NCBI GenBank assembly: GCA_013141015.1
Contig: JABFRT010000030.1
Location: 31,734 to 95,733, forward strand
DNA: 64,000 nt
Source of the DNA: Hyphomicrobium sp.
GTDB taxonomy: Bacteria > Pseudomonadota > Alphaproteobacteria > Rhizobiales > Hyphomicrobiaceae
Direction: 5' to 3'
Made by a program: the position numbers and the translations under genes. Shown here in pieces: positions 42,186 through 53,603 of this stretch. The notes beneath the pieces were generated by a model that was not told where the DNA came from, did not search any database, and saw only the letters and a list, made by a program, of their open reading frames with translations. Positions within the stretch are counted from its first letter, which is position 1. Each line of letters begins with the position of its first letter.

Positions 42186-44033
42186 TTAGGCCGTCTTCCG
42201 GGGATCAGCCACGTCGTCGATCTGAAGTTCGATCTTTTCTCGGCCCCCCCAGGTGTCGCGGCGCAGGTGGCCAGCGACGTGCAATGGCAAGCCGCCAGCC
42301 GACATCAGGGCGTCGCCCAGCGGCTGGCCTGCGGCCCGGAAGGCGATGGCTTCGAGCCGTCCGCCGTCGCCGCCTTCGAGCACAACGCGGACGTGGGCCT
42401 CGCCGACGATTTTGGCAAACTTGACCCGATGGGCTGGGAATACGAAGCGCGGCTGCGCGTTACCCTGGCCGTAGGGGCCAGCGGCATCAAGCAGATTGAC
42501 GACGTCGGCTGTTGCACCCGAGGCCATCAGCGCCGCATCGACTTCCAGTGCGGCGGCCGCCCGCGCACCCGATGCGGCGGCGGCCATTTCCGAGCTTAAG
42601 AATTTGTCGAGGGCCGCCAGCTTGTCGCGCTTGACGGTGAGACCCGCCGCCATCGCGTGGCCGCCGCCTTTGAGCAGAATGCCTTCGCTGACCGCGGCAC
42701 GGACGGCGGCACCCAGATCAACGCCGGCGACCGACCGCAGCGACGCTGTCCCCTCGCCACCTTTGTCGCCGTTTTTGTCCCAGGCGATCACGCACGCCGG
42801 GCGGCGGAAGCGTTCAACAAGCCGGCTTGCAACCAAGCCGACGATGCCCTTGTGCCAGGCGTCCGAGCCGACGATGACCAGCGCGCGGGCGGGGTCAGCT
42901 TCGACTTGGCTGTCGGCGATGGCCATGGCTTCTTCAAGCGCCGCCGTTTCGATGGTTTTGCGTTCCTTGTTCAACCGGTCGAGCGTTCCGGCAATCCGGG
43001 CGGCTTCAATGGGATCGTGGATCGATAAGAGTTTAGCGCCCAATGCCGCGTCGCCGATGCGTCCGCCCGCGTTGATGCGCGGCCCGAGAATGAAGCCCAA
43101 GTGATACGGTGTCGGCGCTTGCGTGAGACCTGCGGCATCGCCCAGCGCCGTCAGTCCGGTGTTGCCGCGCGCGTGCATGACGGCAAGGCCCTTCTTAACA
43201 TAGGCGCGATTGAGCCCTGTTAGCGGCACTACATCGGCAACGGTCGCCAGCGCCACGAGATCCAGCAGCGACAGCAAATCAGGCGCCGCAATGTCACCGT
43301 AAAACTTACGGGCGCGCAGCTCGCGCGTGACCGCAACAAGTACGAGAAACACCACGCCCGCCGCGCACAGATTGCCCTGGCCTGAAATATCGTCCTGCCG
43401 GTTCGGGTTCACAACCGCATGCACGTCAGGGAGTTTTTCATCGGCCTGATGGTGGTCGATGATCACGCAATCGGTTTTCAAGCGTTTTGCAGCGGCCAGC
43501 GGCTCGAAACTTGTCGTGCCGCAGTCAACCGTGACGATCAGCTTGGCGCCTTCCTTGACCAGCGTTTCAATGGCCGCCGCGTTCGGGCCGTAACCTTCGA
43601 AAATGCGATCCGGAATGTAGATGCGTGCCGGCGTTCCGTGATGTTCGAGAAAGCGCGCCAGCAAAGCCGACGAGCACGCGCCGTCAACGTCGTAGTCACC
43701 GAAAATCGCAACCGGCGCGGACGCTTCAATCGCATCCGCAATGCGGGCCGCCGCTTTGTCCATGTCGTGCAGCGAACTCGGGTCCGGCATCAAGGCCTTG
43801 AGGGACGGATCGAGGAACACACCGACGCCTTCGAGCGTGACGCCGCGCGCGGCCAGAACCCGGCCCATCAGATCGGGCAAGCCGTTCTGTTGGCAAATGG
43901 CGGTTGCCAGCGCATGCGCGGCGGGGCCGGCAAGGCGCTCCTGCCAGCGATACCCGCGCGCCGATTGGGTCACGCCCATGTAAGCGCCATCATCAATCTG
44001 GGCTTTTTGTTTCACCTGACGCACCGCGCTCAT
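42186..44033 (-). CDS. recJ: Single-stranded-DNA-specific exonuclease RecJ
   Basis: A 615-residue DHH-family nuclease that degrades single-stranded DNA 5' to 3' in recombination and repair. Visible motifs are IFGDYDVDGACSSALL (motif I), VTVDCGT, the DHH motif in IDHHQADEKLPD, GPRINAGGRIG, and the DHHA1 motif GGGHAMAAGLTV. The ATG at 44033 has GGTGAGGG upstream; a GTG at 44051 is also in frame. Length is slightly above typical. It stands alone between tRNA-Glu and yjdM, 126 bases from the tRNA. Confidence 0.95.
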   Translation of the reverse strand: MSAVRQVKQKAQIDDGAYMGVTQSARGYRWQERLAGPAAHALATAICQQNGLPDLMGRVLAARGVTLEGVGVFLDPSLKALMPDPSSLHDMDKAAARIADAIEASAPVAIFGDYDVDGACSSALLARFLEHHGTPARIYIPDRIFEGYGPNAAAIETLVKEGAKLIVTVDCGTTSFEPLAAAKRLKTDCVIIDHHQADEKLPDVHAVVNPNRQDDISGQGNLCAAGVVFLVLVAVTRELRARKFYGDIAAPDLLSLLDLVALATVADVVPLTGLNRAYVKKGLAVMHARGNTGLTALGDAAGLTQAPTPYHLGFILGPRINAGGRIGDAALGAKLLSIHDPIEAARIAGTLDRLNKERKTIETAALEEAMAIADSQVEADPARALVIVGSDAWHKGIVGLVASRLVERFRRPACVIAWDKNGDKGGEGTASLRSVAGVDLGAAVRAAVSEGILLKGGGHAMAAGLTVKRDKLAALDKFLSSEMAAAASGARAAAALEVDAALMASGATADVVNLLDAAGPYGQGNAQPRFVFPAHRVKFAKIVGEAHVRVVLEGGDGGRLEAIAFRAAGQPLGDALMSAGGLPLHVAGHLRRDTWGGREKIELQIDDVADPRKTA

Positions 44034-44152
44034 GGAATTGCCCTCACCCACACCCTACCCGCCGAGCTAATCCGATTCGCACGTCAGTTGCAGTTGCAGC
44101 TTGGCCGTGATGCACAGGCCATAAACGGGAAATTGCCGCTCTATTGGGTCGC

Positions 44153-44506
44153 TCAAGCCTTCCTCACGAACTCGCTTTTGAGCTGCATCGGGCCGACGCC
44201 GTCGATTTTGCAGTCGATGTCGTGGCCGCCGGTGCCGTCGATCAGGCGGATGTTGCGCACCTTGGTGCCGATTTTCACGACAGACGATGAGCCTTTGATT
44301 TTCAGGTCTTTGATGACCGTAACGGTATCGCCGTCCGTCAACACGTTGCCGACGGAGTCTTTCACAACCTTCGGGCCGTCGTCATCGTCGCCGGCAGCGG
44401 CGGCGTCTCCGCTCCACTCGTGCGCGCACTCCGGGCACACGAACAGCGCCCCGTCTTCATAGGTGTGCTCTGAGTTACACTTCGGGCATTTTGGGAGTTC
44501 AGACAT
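44153..44506 (-). CDS. yjdM: Zinc-ribbon protein YjdM (PhnA family)
   Basis: A 117-residue protein: N-terminal zinc ribbon [25 protein letters not shown] (CxxC twice), an acidic linker DDDDG, and the PhnA/YjdM C-terminal domain [43 protein letters not shown]. Despite the name PhnA, it is not tied to phosphonate breakdown. It lies between recJ and nuoD; 53 bases separate it from the nuoD stop, so it may share the nuo transcript. Confidence 0.92.
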   Translation of the reverse strand: MSELPKCPKCNSEHTYEDGALFVCPECAHEWSGDAAAAGDDDDGPKVVKDSVGNVLTDGDTVTVIKDLKIKGSSSVVKIGTKVRNIRLIDGTGGHDIDCKIDGVGPMQLKSEFVRKA

Positions 44507-44559
44507 TACAGACTTTCAATAGCATCCAGTGCGGGCGGGCCGCCCACGCGCACAAACCG

Positions 44560-45750
44560 TTAGCGGTCGATTTCCCCGAATACGATGTCGAGCGAGCCGA
44601 TGATGGCGGATACGTCGGCGAGCATGTGGCCGCGGTTGAGAAAATCCATCGCCGCCAAATGTGGGAAGCCGGGCGCGCGGATTTTGCAGCGGTACGGCTT
44701 GCTTGATCCGTCTGACACCAGATAAACGCCGAACTCACCCTTCGGCGCTTCAACGCACGCGTAAACTTCGCCTTCCGGCACGCGGAAACCTTCGGTGTAG
44801 AGTTTGAAGTGGTGGATCAGCGCTTCCATCGAGCGCTTCATTTCGGCGCGCTTCGGCGGCACAACCTTCTTGTTTTCGGCCGACACCGGCCCGCGACCGT
44901 CCGCGGCTTTCAGCTTCTCGCAAGCCTGCTTCATGATCTTGGTCGATTCCCGCATTTCCTGCATGCGGATCAGATAGCGGTCATAGCAGTCGCCGTTCTT
45001 GCCGATCGGAATGTCGAAATCCATTTCCGCGTAGCATTCATAGGGCTGCGACTTGCGCAAATCCCAGGCGGCGCCTGAACCGCGCACCATCACGCCAGAG
45101 AAGCCCCACGCGAACGCATCGTCGAGCGAAACGACGCCGATATCGGCATTGCGCTGTTTGAAAATACGGTTCTCGGTCAGCAGGCGGTCGATATCATCGA
45201 CGACTTTCAGGAACGGATCGCACCACGCCGCGATATCATCGACGAGTTGCTCCGGCAGGTCCTGATGGACGCCGCCGATGCGGAAATACTTGGCGTGCAT
45301 GCGCGAACCCGACGCGCGCTCATAGAACACCATCAGTTTTTCGCGCTCTTCAAAGCCCCACAGCGGCGGCGTCAACGCGCCGACGTCCATCGCCTGCGTG
45401 GTGACGTTCAAGAGATGCGAGAGAATGCGGCCGATCTCGGAGTAGAGCACGCGGATCAGCTGGCCGCGGCGCGGCACCTCGATGCCCAGCAGCTTTTCAG
45501 CAGCCAAGCAGAACGCGTGCTCCTGGTTCATCGGCGCGACGTAATCGAGCCGGTCGAAATAGCCAATCGCTTGCGTGTAGTTCTTGTGCTCGATCAGCTT
45601 TTCAGTGCCGCGATGAAGAAGCCCGACATGCGGATCGACGCGCTCGACCACCTCGCCATCGAGCTCCAGCACCAGGCGCAACACACCGTGCGCTGCCGGA
45701 TGCTGCGGCCCGAAGTTGATATTGAAGTTGCGAATTTCTGCTTCAGCCAT
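44560..45750 (-). CDS. nuoD: NADH-quinone oxidoreductase subunit D
   Basis: A 396-residue 49-kDa-type subunit of complex I, forming the quinone pocket together with NuoB. Hallmarks: [67 protein letters not shown] and the C-terminal [48 protein letters not shown]. Length is normal. In most relatives nuoD follows nuoC directly; here it is separated from nuoC by about 1.3 kb with three extra genes. nuoE and later genes are not downstream in this window. Confidence 0.97.
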   Translation of the reverse strand: MAEAEIRNFNINFGPQHPAAHGVLRLVLELDGEVVERVDPHVGLLHRGTEKLIEHKNYTQAIGYFDRLDYVAPMNQEHAFCLAAEKLLGIEVPRRGQLIRVLYSEIGRILSHLLNVTTQAMDVGALTPPLWGFEEREKLMVFYERASGSRMHAKYFRIGGVHQDLPEQLVDDIAAWCDPFLKVVDDIDRLLTENRIFKQRNADIGVVSLDDAFAWGFSGVMVRGSGAAWDLRKSQPYECYAEMDFDIPIGKNGDCYDRYLIRMQEMRESTKIMKQACEKLKAADGRGPVSAENKKVVPPKRAEMKRSMEALIHHFKLYTEGFRVPEGEVYACVEAPKGEFGVYLVSDGSSKPYRCKIRAPGFPHLAAMDFLNRGHMLADVSAIIGSLDIVFGEIDR

Positions 45751-45776
45751 TGTGGTTCCAGCAAGTTGCGAGTGCG

Positions 45777-45811
45777 GTGAGTGGTGAGTGGTGAGTGGTG
45801 AGTGGTGAGTG
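45777..45811. repeat. Tandem heptamer repeat (GTGAGTG)x5
   Basis: Five head-to-tail copies of GTGAGTG followed by GTGG lie directly upstream of nuoD and next to the stop of the four-helix-bundle gene. A related array in inverted orientation lies at the far side of that gene (46232-46254). Confidence 0.85.
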
Positions 45812-45817
45812 GTGGAT

Positions 45818-46192
45818 TTAACTTGTTCCCCGGGATTCCAAGGCGCGAATGAGTGACCTCAGCATTTTTCCGATACGTTCACATGTCTCGACAGGCTTGG
45901 CCAGATCGTCACCTGATGCGAGGTTTATCCGGCCGGCCAATAACAGATGCGTCTCGAGTTCACGAACCGACCCTTGAGAAACGCGGAGAAATTGAATGTA
46001 TGACCCCGTCATTTCGCGACCATAGCCTTCGGCAATGTTGGCCGGAATTGAAACAGCGGCCCGGCGAATTTGAGAGGTCATGCCATAGAGTTCCTCACGG
46101 GGAAACGCCCGCGTGATCCGGTAGCAATCCTCAGCCAGCGTCATCGCCATCTGCCACACCTCCAGGTCTTGATAAGACCGAATGACCGTCAT
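45818..46192 (-). CDS. Four-helix-bundle protein (23S rRNA intervening-sequence type)
   Basis: A 124-residue protein: [54 protein letters not shown] and [19 protein letters not shown]. These are the marks of the S23/IVP four-helix-bundle family (avd-like). Such genes are found inside rRNA intervening sequences and as free cassettes; the molecular role is unknown. The ATG at 46192 is chosen; a TTG seven codons upstream is also open. It is flanked by inverted GTGAGTG-type repeats and sits inside the nuo operon, so it looks inserted. Confidence 0.85.
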   Translation of the reverse strand: MTVIRSYQDLEVWQMAMTLAEDCYRITRAFPREELYGMTSQIRRAAVSIPANIAEGYGREMTGSYIQFLRVSQGSVRELETHLLLAGRINLASGDDLAKPVETCERIGKMLRSLIRALESRGTS

Positions 46193-46231
46193 GGTTTCAA
46201 ATATCTTTTGCAAATATCAAACGCCATCTGG

Positions 46232-46254
46232 CCACTCACCACCTCACCACTCCC
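46232..46254. repeat. Inverted partner of the GTGAGTG repeat
   Basis: Reads CCACTCACCACCTCACCACT on the plus strand, the reverse complement of the GTGAGTGG array at 45777-45811. With it, it encloses the four-helix-bundle gene. Confidence 0.7.
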
Positions 46255-46264
46255 CCACGTCGCC

Positions 46265-46714
46265 TTACCCGCTCTTTCGTGTCACTCCCGCAACCCGCGC
46301 CTTTTTTGCCTTGTCATTGACGCGCTGTTCGAATTTTTCCCAATTGACGACCATGCGCTCATGCTCGCCTTCGGTGATCAAATCGATGCCGTCGTGGGCC
46401 GAGACTTTGAACGTCACGCGGCGGCCATCGACCTTGGTCACCTCAGCGTTCACCGTCACGGTCTGCCCCGGCACGGTTGCCGCGAGGTGCGAGAAGTTGA
46501 CGTGCGTGCCGAGCGATCCTTCGCCCGCTTCAAGATGCGGATCGATGATCTGGATGCACGTCCATTCCATCAGCCCGACCATATAGCCTGTCGCGAACAC
46601 CGTCGGCATCAGCTGGAACTCATGCGCTTCCGGATAGAGCGCCGGCACCGTCTTTGTCGCCGGCACGCGATACGCGAATTCGGTTTTTGCACCGGGTTGC
46701 AGGGTGGGTTTCAT
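46265..46714 (-). CDS. Thioesterase-family hot-dog protein
   Basis: A 149-residue protein with a hot-dog fold like fluoroacetyl-CoA thioesterase: ATKTVPALYPEAHEFQLMPTVFATGYMVGLMEWTCIQII, GTHVNFSHLAATVPGQTVTVNAEVTKVDGRRVTFKVSAHD and the catalytic-type Glu-His pair region ITEGEHERMVV. It likely hydrolyses or binds an acyl-CoA; the substrate is unknown. It lies between nuoC and nuoD with the four-helix-bundle gene, on the nuo strand, 15 bases after the small membrane protein. Confidence 0.83.
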   Translation of the reverse strand: MKPTLQPGAKTEFAYRVPATKTVPALYPEAHEFQLMPTVFATGYMVGLMEWTCIQIIDPHLEAGEGSLGTHVNFSHLAATVPGQTVTVNAEVTKVDGRRVTFKVSAHDGIDLITEGEHERMVVNWEKFEQRVNDKAKKARVAGVTRKSG

Positions 46715-46729
46715 TGCGTTGCCAGTTCG

Positions 46730-47032
46730 CTAATTGCCGAAAATTGAGAATATATAGCGGAACAATCCATAAGCCGTCGCGCCGGAAGACACTAAACCCA
46801 ACGTGAACGACCCCCAATTTGCCGATGCTGTTCGTCCGATCAGCGGATAGATCAGCTCGCCTATTCCGGCAATTGCGACGACGCCGGCAATAAGCACGAT
46901 CATCGGATAAGCGAAGGCCGAACGGCGGACGAAAAAACCGAGGAGAACGCCGGCAATTGCGCGTGGCCAGTCGAAAACCACAGCCGCGATGATGGCGATT
47001 ACACCGAAGATTTTGCCGACTGCTTCTTCCAT
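46730..47032 (-). CDS. Small membrane protein inside the nuo operon
   Basis: The ATG at 47032 has GGAGG upstream, giving 100 residues starting MEEAVGKIFGVIAIIAAVVF. Four hydrophobic segments are visible (for example IAGVLLGFFV, PMIVLIAGVVAIAGIGELIY and FTLGLVSSGATAYGLFRYIF). I do not recognise the family. It follows nuoC by 26 bases. It could be a complex-I accessory protein or a passenger in the insertion; the sequence does not decide. Confidence 0.7.
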   Translation of the reverse strand: MEEAVGKIFGVIAIIAAVVFDWPRAIAGVLLGFFVRRSAFAYPMIVLIAGVVAIAGIGELIYPLIGRTASANWGSFTLGLVSSGATAYGLFRYIFSIFGN

Positions 47033-47058
47033 TGCAACCTCCAGTGTCCAGACGTTAC

Positions 47059-47655
47059 TCACGCCTTCCCACTTGCCTTCTCATCGCCCGGCAGAATGTA
47101 GTTCGGGCCTTCCCAGGGGCTTTCGAAATCGAAGTTGCGGAATTCCTGATTGAGTTTGACCGGCTCATAGACCACGCGCTTAGCGCCATCGTCGTAGCGC
47201 ACTTCAACGAAGCCTGAGAGCGGGAAATCCTTGCGCAAGGGGTGGCCCTGGAAGCCGTAGTCGGTCAACAGGCGGCGCAAGTCTGGGTGGCCTGAAAAGC
47301 GGATGCCGTACATGTCGTAGGCTTCGCGCTCATACCAATTGGCGGCTGGGTAGATATCGTTGACGCTGGCAACCGGCGTCGTCTCATCGGTCGAGGTCTT
47401 GACGCGAATACGCTTGTTCAAGCGTGGCGACAGCAAATGATAGACGACCTCAAAGCGCTTTTCACGGGCTGGATAATCAACACCGCAGATGTCGATCAGC
47501 ACCGCGAACTGACAGGCTGGATCATCGCGCAGATAGGTCAGCACGGCGGTCAAGTCATCCACCGCAACCGTCAGCGTCTGTTCGCCGTGCGCGGTCTTTG
47601 ACGGTGCCTTGGCTGCGATCTCTGGCTTCAGTTCAATGGCGGTCATGGGGGTCAT
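47059..47655 (-). CDS. nuoC: NADH-quinone oxidoreductase subunit C
   Basis: The ATG at 47655 has AAGG five bases upstream, giving 198 residues; a GTG four codons upstream is possible. The 30-kDa-subunit signature is present: [48 protein letters not shown], plus [28 protein letters not shown]. It connects the peripheral arm of complex I. It is followed by two non-nuo genes and the four-helix-bundle cassette before nuoD, and preceded by a palindromic element before nuoB. Confidence 0.97.
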   Translation of the reverse strand: MTPMTAIELKPEIAAKAPSKTAHGEQTLTVAVDDLTAVLTYLRDDPACQFAVLIDICGVDYPAREKRFEVVYHLLSPRLNKRIRVKTSTDETTPVASVNDIYPAANWYEREAYDMYGIRFSGHPDLRRLLTDYGFQGHPLRKDFPLSGFVEVRYDDGAKRVVYEPVKLNQEFRNFDFESPWEGPNYILPGDEKASGKA

Positions 47656-47668
47656 CCCAACCTTCACT

Positions 47669-47841
47669 TGTAGGTTGGGTTAGCGCGGCGGCATTTCCGG
47701 CGCTTGCGACTCTCGTGTCCTGAGAGCCTGCCGCAAGCGCCATATTCCGCGCGTAACCCAACGACATTTTATCAACGTCCGTGGTCTTGGGTGTTGGGTT
47801 ACGACGCGAGTGCAGGGCGCGTCTAACCCAACCTACATTTC
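47669..47841. repeat. Palindromic element between nuoB and nuoC
   Basis: About 175 bases bounded by inverted repeats: TGTAGGTTGGGTTAGCGCG on the left and its near-complement GCGTCTAACCCAACCTACA on the right, with one base inserted. Two further GTAACCCAAC / GTTGGGTTAC copies lie inside in opposite orientation (about 47753-47763 and 47793-47803), making a nested hairpin. It carries no gene and looks like a small non-autonomous repeat (MITE- or REP-like). Confidence 0.75.
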
Positions 47842-47851
47842 TCGCTCTTGG

Positions 47852-48478
47852 CTAACGTTCAATCGTCCCCGTGCGCCGGATCTTCCGTTGCAGCAGCAGC
47901 ACGCCATAGAGCAGCGCTTCAGCGGTTGGCGGGCAGCCCGGCACATAGATGTCGACCGGCACGATGCGATCGCAGCCGCGCACAACCGCATACGAATAGT
48001 GATAGTAACCGCCGCCGTTGGCGCATGAGCCCATCGAGATCACGTAACGCGGCTCCGGCATCTGGTCGTAGACCTTGCGCAGCGCAGGCGCCATTTTGTT
48101 GGTCAGCGTGCCGGCCACGATCATCACGTCCGACTGGCGCGGAGACGCGCGCGGGGCGAAACCGAAGCGCTCGAGATCGTAACGCGGCATGGACGCCTGC
48201 ATCATCTCGACGGCGCAACATGCGAGACCGAACGTCATCCACATGAGGCTGCCAGTGCGCGCCCAGTTGATAAGATCGTCGGTCGTGGTGACGAGGAAGC
48301 CCTTGTCGGCCAGTTCGTTGTTGATGCCGGTGAAGAACGGATCGTCCGGTTTGATGATGCCGGACGGAATGCCGCCACCCATAGCGCCTTCGCGCGACCC
48401 GGTTGCATGAGCGCCTTCGCGCGCCTTATCGAACACGCGATCGAACAGAAGGTTGTCTTCGTTCCGGATCACTCCCAT
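47852..48478 (-). CDS. nuoB: NADH-quinone oxidoreductase subunit B
   Basis: A 208-residue subunit that carries the terminal N2 iron-sulfur cluster. The four ligands are visible: Cys87-Cys88 in [11 protein letters not shown], Cys152 in [10 protein letters not shown] and Cys182 in [12 protein letters not shown]. The ATG at 48478 overlaps the nuoA stop by ten bases (ATGGGAGTGA); the open frame further upstream is nuoA in another frame. Its C-terminus [11 protein letters not shown] is normal. A palindromic element follows before nuoC. Confidence 0.97.
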   Translation of the reverse strand: MGVIRNEDNLLFDRVFDKAREGAHATGSREGAMGGGIPSGIIKPDDPFFTGINNELADKGFLVTTTDDLINWARTGSLMWMTFGLACCAVEMMQASMPRYDLERFGFAPRASPRQSDVMIVAGTLTNKMAPALRKVYDQMPEPRYVISMGSCANGGGYYHYSYAVVRGCDRIVPVDIYVPGCPPTAEALLYGVLLLQRKIRRTGTIER

Positions 48479-48834
48479 TCGAGTGCGCCTTTCTTCCATT
48501 CGTAGATGAAGCCGATGGTCAGCACGCCAAGGAACGCCATCATCGACCAGTAGCCGAAGGCGCCGATCTCCTTGAACGCAACCGCCCACGGAAACAGGAA
48601 CGCGACTTCGAGATCGAAGATGATGAACAGGATCGAGACCAGATAAAAGCGGACGTCGAATTTCATGCGGGCATCATCGAAAGCATTGAAGCCGCATTCG
48701 TAGGCCGAAACTTTTTCAGGATCGGGATTGCGGATCGCGATCAGGAAGGGCGCGACCAGCAGGGCAGCGCCGATAAACAGCGCGACGCCGAGGAACAGGA
48801 TGATCGGCAAATAGTGGGTCGTCAGGTCGGTCAT
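48469..48834 (-). CDS. nuoA: NADH-quinone oxidoreductase subunit A
   Basis: A 121-residue membrane subunit with three transmembrane helices. Typical blocks are [58 protein letters not shown] and the end [10 protein letters not shown]. The ATG at 48834 fits the family length; the longer open frame upstream has no coding character. It is the first gene of the nuo operon and overlaps nuoB. Confidence 0.97.
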   Translation of the reverse strand: MTDLTTHYLPIILFLGVALFIGAALLVAPFLIAIRNPDPEKVSAYECGFNAFDDARMKFDVRFYLVSILFIIFDLEVAFLFPWAVAFKEIGAFGYWSMMAFLGVLTIGFIYEWKKGALEWE

Positions 48835-49162
48835 TGTGCGGCTCTCTGGAGAACAGAAGCGGTTGACGCGCACGGCCCCGAAATCAACGCAAGTTGGCGA
48901 TCCCGGGCGATTGTACGGTGTTAACGCAGCAGCCCGGCCCGCGCAACCTAGCCAAGGGTCGCGGTCTCTTTTGTTGGCGCTGGCGACTCCCGTTCCGGGA
49001 GCCGGCCGCCAGCGCCGGAGCACTGCATTCGAGGTTCAAAATCTGAGCAAAGTCACTTCGCGCCTAATGCGCATGAGCCCGACTGGGCGACGGGCAAGGC
49101 CCGCCCCTCGGAGGTTGCCCGAGCGGCACGCGAGGATCAGCAACCGTGAGAGAAATATGGTT
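48835..49162. promoter_or_regulatory. nuo promoter region
   Basis: About 330 bases between nuoA and tRNA-Asp, without a supported gene. It should hold the nuo promoter. A dyad GGCGCTGGCGACTCCC...GGGAGCCGGCCGCCAGCGCC lies at about 48977-49016 and could be a hairpin. No operator is recognised. Confidence 0.35.
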
Positions 49163-49239
49163 TGGCGCGAGAGACGGGACTTGAACCCGCGGCCTCCGCC
49201 GTGACAGGGCGGCGCTCTAACCAACTGAGCTACTCCCGC
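49163..49239 (-). tRNA. tRNA-Asp (GTC)
   Basis: On the minus strand the acceptor GCGGGAG pairs with CTCTCGC, D-arm GCTCAGTTGGTTAGAGC, anticodon loop CTGTCAC (anticodon GTC) and T-arm CGGGTTCAAGTCCCG. A G discriminator and an encoded CCA are at 49163-49166. Confidence 0.96.
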
Positions 49240-49366
49240 AAACCAATACGTGACGGGCGCTTTAGAGGGCGCCCGCCGTCACGAGGCAGGGAATACGTGA
49301 ACCGCCCCCGCGTCAAGGCACGCTTTCCACGATTTTGCAGGGCCCCACCCCAAAGTACGCGGCGGC

Positions 49367-49877
49367 TCAAGCGATGCGGCGCATAAAATCGCGCTTGCCG
49401 ATCTCGACGCCATTGTGCCGCAGGATGGCGTAGGCGGTGGCGCAGTGGAAATAGAAGTTCGGCAGCGCGAAATGCAGCAGGTAGTCGGAGCCTTTGAACG
49501 TCATGTCATTCGGGCCAACCTTGAGCGTGAAATACGCCATCTTCCGAACCCAGTCATCTGCTCGGGCTTGATTGCGTCCAGAAGCGCCAGCGTCTTGGCG
49601 ATGCGAGCTTTGAGTTCCGGGATGGTCGTCTCGGTATCGGCAAAGCTCGGGACCGTGGCGCCGGAGAGACGGGGTTGAAGCGGCCTTGGCGAAATCGGTC
49701 GCGGCCTGCACCCGCGGGTCAGCTCGTACATGTCGGGATAGAGCCTGACGCCAGCAGCACGCCCGCATCGATCTTCTTGGCGGCCGCATAGCTGGCTGCC
49801 TTGTCGAGCAGCCCGTCGAGCGCATGCAGGTGCTTCTGAAAGGCCGGCACGGAGGCTTGATACATGGATAGGGACAT
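49367..49877 (-). pseudogene. DUF1993 family protein, frameshifted
   Basis: The ATG at 49877 has GGAG upstream and starts MSLSMYQASVPAFQKHLHAL, the normal DUF1993 N-terminus, then DAGVLLAS. The reading frame then shifts at least three times: TVPSFADTETTIPELKARIAKTLALLDAIKPEQMT is in a second frame and KVGPNDMTFKGSDYLLHFALPNFYFHCATAYAILRHNGVEIGKRDFMRRIA in a third. All family blocks are present in order, so only small indels separate them. This is the first gene of a long stretch in which most genes carry such indels, which speaks for sequence error. Function of DUF1993 is unknown. Confidence 0.75.
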
Positions 49878-50126
49878 TGGGCGCGAGCTCCTCAAATGGC
49901 TGATCGTCTCGAGGCTATGTGCCGCGCCGGGACCAATCGGCAAGGCAAAACGGATTGTTAGAACTCCAAGGTGCTTCAACCACGCCAGCGATGTCGCGAG
50001 GCGGCCCGCGGCAAGCCTCGCCTCGACGGAACACGAGTCGAGCGGATCGCATGGATCGCATGGATCCAACAGCAGATCCCGCTCTTCCGGCAGGCTCCCC
50101 GCAGGAGTCGCAACGCCAATGCAAAA

Positions 50127-50198
50127 TGGTGGGAGGTGAGGATCGAACCCCCGACATTCTTGTGTAAACGAGACGCTCTACCGCTGAGCTAACCTCCC
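50127..50198 (-). tRNA. tRNA-Val (TAC), with defects
   Basis: On the minus strand GGGAGGT pairs with ACCTCCC, the D-arm GCTCAGCGGTAGAGC is normal and the loop TTTACAC gives anticodon TAC. The 3' side of the anticodon stem (AAGAA against TCTCG) and of the T-stem lack the expected pairing. Two short deletions explain both, as with the indels in neighbouring genes. CCA is encoded at 50127-50129. Confidence 0.8.
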
Positions 50199-50242
50199 GG
50201 ACCTGTCCGGTTTATTTGCCTACCGTGTAGCGAGGCATTCGT

Positions 50243-50275
50243 CAAAAGCAAAGACGCGCCCGTGTGGGCGCGTCT
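50243..50275 (-). terminator. Rho-independent terminator after hupB
   Basis: On the minus strand the perfect stem AGACGCGCCC / GGGCGCGTCT with an ACAC loop is followed by TTGCTTTTG. It lies about 28 bases after the hupB stop. Confidence 0.75.
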
Positions 50276-50302
50276 CAAAAATTCTCAATTGGGCGGCTCG
50301 CC

Positions 50303-50580
50303 TTATTCAGCGTTCAACGCGTCCTTCAGGCCCTTGGCGGGTGTGAACTTCACGTTGGACGCTGGGATCTGGATGGTGCTTGCCGGTTGCCGGATTGCGG
50401 CCTTCGCGCGCCTTGCGGGCAGCGACCTTTGAAGGTGCCGAAATCTGAATGCGCACTTCGCCGCCAGCCTTCAGCGCCGAGCGGATGTGGGCGAGCGCTG
50501 CGTCAACAACTGTGCCTGCTTCTTTCCTTGGTCAGCTCGCAATCGCGGGCAACGGCGTCGATCAAATCTTTCTTGCTCAT
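50303..50580 (-). pseudogene. hupB: DNA-binding protein HU, frameshifted (likely sequence errors)
   Basis: The ATG at 50580 starts MSKKDLIDAVARDCELTK, a normal HU start. The rest of the protein (VVDAALAHIRSALKAGGEVRI, FGTFKV, ARKAREGRNPATG, IQIPASNVKFTPAKGLKDALNAE) is complete but spread over several frames. I can place four single-base changes: an extra G after ACCAAG, a missing T in ATTCAG, an extra A in TTCAAAGG and an extra A in GGCAAGC. HU is a core nucleoid protein; four indels in 92 codons point to sequence error. It lies downstream of lon, as in related genomes. Confidence 0.8.
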
Positions 50581-50835
50581 TGGCACGGTCCTCTATGTGG
50601 ATTGTGGAGATGAGATTGCACTCAGGGCTTTAAGCCCGAGGCGGCTCCGTGCTGGACCGGTGAGCCGCTCTTTACGCGGAAGCGCAAGCGCTCAAAGACG
50701 CCGTCCGTCAAGCGAAAAACGCCCGTATTTGCTGGGGAAATGCGCGTCAAAAACGAAGCAGCGCGGCCAAATGAGGCGGCCCCGGAACCCCTGCTCGTGC
50801 CGGGGCCGGATCGTCATTCAAACAGATTGTCGATT

Positions 50836-53264
<2,429 letters not shown>

Positions 53265-53603
53265 GGGTTCTCTCGTGTTCCTTAGCCCCGCCACTCCGAA
53301 CTTTCGGAGGAAGCGGCGCAGTGTTGAACCGAACCATCCGCAGTATTCAGACCCGCTGCGTCATCCCGCTCTACTCAGTAGCGATGCCGGAGCGTTCTTT
53401 GCAAATCCGCGGCGATGGCTGGAGCGGAGTACGCTCTCGTTACACCACCGATGGACCGCCACTCGTCCGACCGGCTTCAGGGAACATCCCTGTCGACTGC
53501 GAATTATGTGGGGAGGAGAGACGGCTGGTCCAAGGCCTCGCCCACAAAACGGATCGCATGCTGACCCACGACCCCGCCAATTCAAGCGTAGCGTCGAATC
53601 GCG
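53265..53603. other. Intergenic region between clpX and lon
   Basis: About 340 bases with no supported gene; it should carry the lon promoter. Short open frames are out-of-context and lack ribosome sites. No clear heat-shock promoter is visible to me, and indels in this part may hide one. Confidence 0.35.

Noticed and set aside
45777..45811. CRISPR-like array
   Set aside because: The unit is only seven bases, without spacers; it is a simple tandem repeat.
49240..49370. Possible assembly junction at the start of the indel-rich region
   Set aside because: Gene order on both sides (nuo - tRNA-Asp - tRNA-Val - hupB - lon - clpX - clpP - tig) is a usual one in related genomes, so a chimeric join is less likely than poor sequence quality.
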